Assembly (NCBI GenBank): GCA_945901825.1
Contig: CAMDMC010000004.1
Span: forward strand, 1-64,000
From: Bordetella parapertussis
GTDB taxonomy: Bacteria; Pseudomonadota; Gammaproteobacteria; Burkholderiales; Burkholderiaceae_A
Reading direction: 5' to 3'
Length of the DNA: 64,000 bases
Both the position numbers and the translations under genes were made by a program. The notes beneath the pieces were generated by a model, which saw only the letters and a list, made by a program, of their open reading frames with translations, did not search any database and was not told where the DNA came from. Positions 63,308 through 64,000 of the stretch are shown piece after piece; position 1 is the stretch's first letter, and every line of letters begins with the position of its first letter.

Positions 63308-64000
63308 GTGCGTAAGTCATTCACAACCCGCACCTTCTTAGTCTTTATCTCTTTAGGTCTTGGGCTTTACGCCTGGGGAAGTGCAAGCGCCTTTAGCCTA
63401 CCCGTTCATCGCCCCGTTCCGGGGGGCGTGGCCATTTTGGAACTTGGTGAGCCGTCGGATTGGGAAAGCCCGCCTCAGGCTTTTTTCCAAGAAAAGCGGG
63501 TCCTTACTGTTTTACACAATAACCAGTGGAAAGCAGTGGTTGGCATTTCACTGGATCATCCTTTGGGCAAGGCCACTGTTACGGTTCGTAACGCAGAGCA
63601 ATACAAGCCTCTGCCTATCACCACCCCACCCTCCTTAAACAAAAAAGTTAGCTCGGCCGCGTTTGAGAAGAGCTTTGAAGTGGGAGGTAAAGACTATGCG
63701 GCCCAGTATCTAACTGTGGCCCCTAAACATGTCGAACTCTCTGAAACCAACCTACGGCGGGTGAGGACGGAGCAACCGATTATCCGAGCGGCATTTGAAG
63801 CTTTCAGTAAAACAGTTCCATCAACCTTTGAAATGATCACGCCCGTCGTTGGGCCAAAGTCAAGTTCCTTCGGACTGCGCCGCTTCTTCAATAACCAGCC
63901 GCGGCGGCCTCACTCGGGAATGGACATAGCCGCCCCAACAGGAACACCGGTCGTCGCCCCAGCTTCCGGAAAAGTAATTGAAACCGGCGACTACTTCTTC
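63308..64000 (+). CDS. M23-family metallopeptidase (partial, 5' part)
   Basis: The frame is open from a GTG at 63308 to the window end (231 residues) and continues outside. After a hydrophobic N-terminal segment (FLVFISLGLGLYAWGSASA, a probable signal or anchor) there is a beta-rich region. The M23 core then begins with SSFGLRRFFNNQPRRPHSGMD, where His202 and Asp206 are the first zinc ligands, followed by IAAPTGTPVVAPASGKVIET. Such proteins cut or activate cut of peptidoglycan cross-links. No Shine-Dalgarno is clear. Confidence 0.85.
   Translation, partial: MRKSFTTRTFLVFISLGLGLYAWGSASAFSLPVHRPVPGGVAILELGEPSDWESPPQAFFQEKRVLTVLHNNQWKAVVGISLDHPLGKATVTVRNAEQYKPLPITTPPSLNKKVSSAAFEKSFEVGGKDYAAQYLTVAPKHVELSETNLRRVRTEQPIIRAAFEAFSKTVPSTFEMITPVVGPKSSSFGLRRFFNNQPRRPHSGMDIAAPTGTPVVAPASGKVIETGDYFF

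Overview
The window looks like chromosome from a betaproteobacterium, most likely a Burkholderiales member of moderate GC content (close to 50% by eye). The clues are a Bug/TctC tripartite transporter, several LIV-type ABC transporters, a GTP-dependent PEP carboxykinase, a Tat-exported high-potential iron-sulfur protein, the radC-rpmB-rpmG order, and Tat-type signals on transporter binding proteins. Coding density is very high. No gap between genes exceeds 300 bases. I saw no tRNA, rRNA, CRISPR array, insertion sequence or prophage.

Layout. 1-7.6 kb: the 3' end of ureG, then a minus-strand LIV-type ABC transporter with a metal-dependent amidohydrolase and a divergent GntR/FCD regulator, probably for uptake and hydrolysis of a nitrogen compound. 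7.6-13 kb: housekeeping and stress genes, including a FAD oxidoreductase, a cryptochrome/photolyase, a DCC thioredoxin-like protein, a lipoprotein, a DUF411 protein and a D-cysteine desulfhydrase-like PLP enzyme. 13.1-23.5 kb: a LysR regulator, a YtcJ-type amidohydrolase, a G3E GTPase, a complete dipeptide-type ABC transporter and an amidase. These form a likely amide or peptide scavenging locus, and a shared palindrome lies in front of both the LysR gene and the transporter. 23.5-25.2 kb: a SemiSWEET transporter divergent from an unusual photolyase-like protein. 25.2-29.1 kb: an IclR regulator and a TctC-TctB-TctA transporter. 29.2-34.4 kb: Uup, an orphan sensor kinase and PEP carboxykinase.

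34.5-39.2 kb: a second LIV-type transporter (all five parts). 39.5-46.9 kb: acyl-CoA metabolism, with acyl-CoA synthetase, enoyl-CoA hydratase, and a minus-strand SDR / acyl-CoA dehydrogenase / phosphotransferase operon. That operon resembles the levulinate (lva) 4-hydroxyacid pathway, and its kinase carries an extra C-terminal domain. An alpha/beta hydrolase and an AhpD-like protein follow. 46.9-50.1 kb: methylthioadenosine salvage (mtnP, class II aldolase, apt, mtnA), which fits a DHAP-shunt type pathway. 50.2-59.3 kb: a surface-glycan cluster with wecB and wecC for ManNAcA precursor synthesis, several glycosyltransferase-like proteins, a methyltransferase and a radical SAM/SPASM protein. 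59.5-64 kb: a hydroxypyruvate isomerase-like protein, an SDR, radC, ribosomal proteins L28 and L33, HiPIP and the start of an M23 peptidase that leaves the window.

Three transporter operons share one architecture: a strong hairpin sits just after the binding-protein gene and before the first membrane-component gene. This suggests the binding protein is made in excess by attenuation or mRNA protection.
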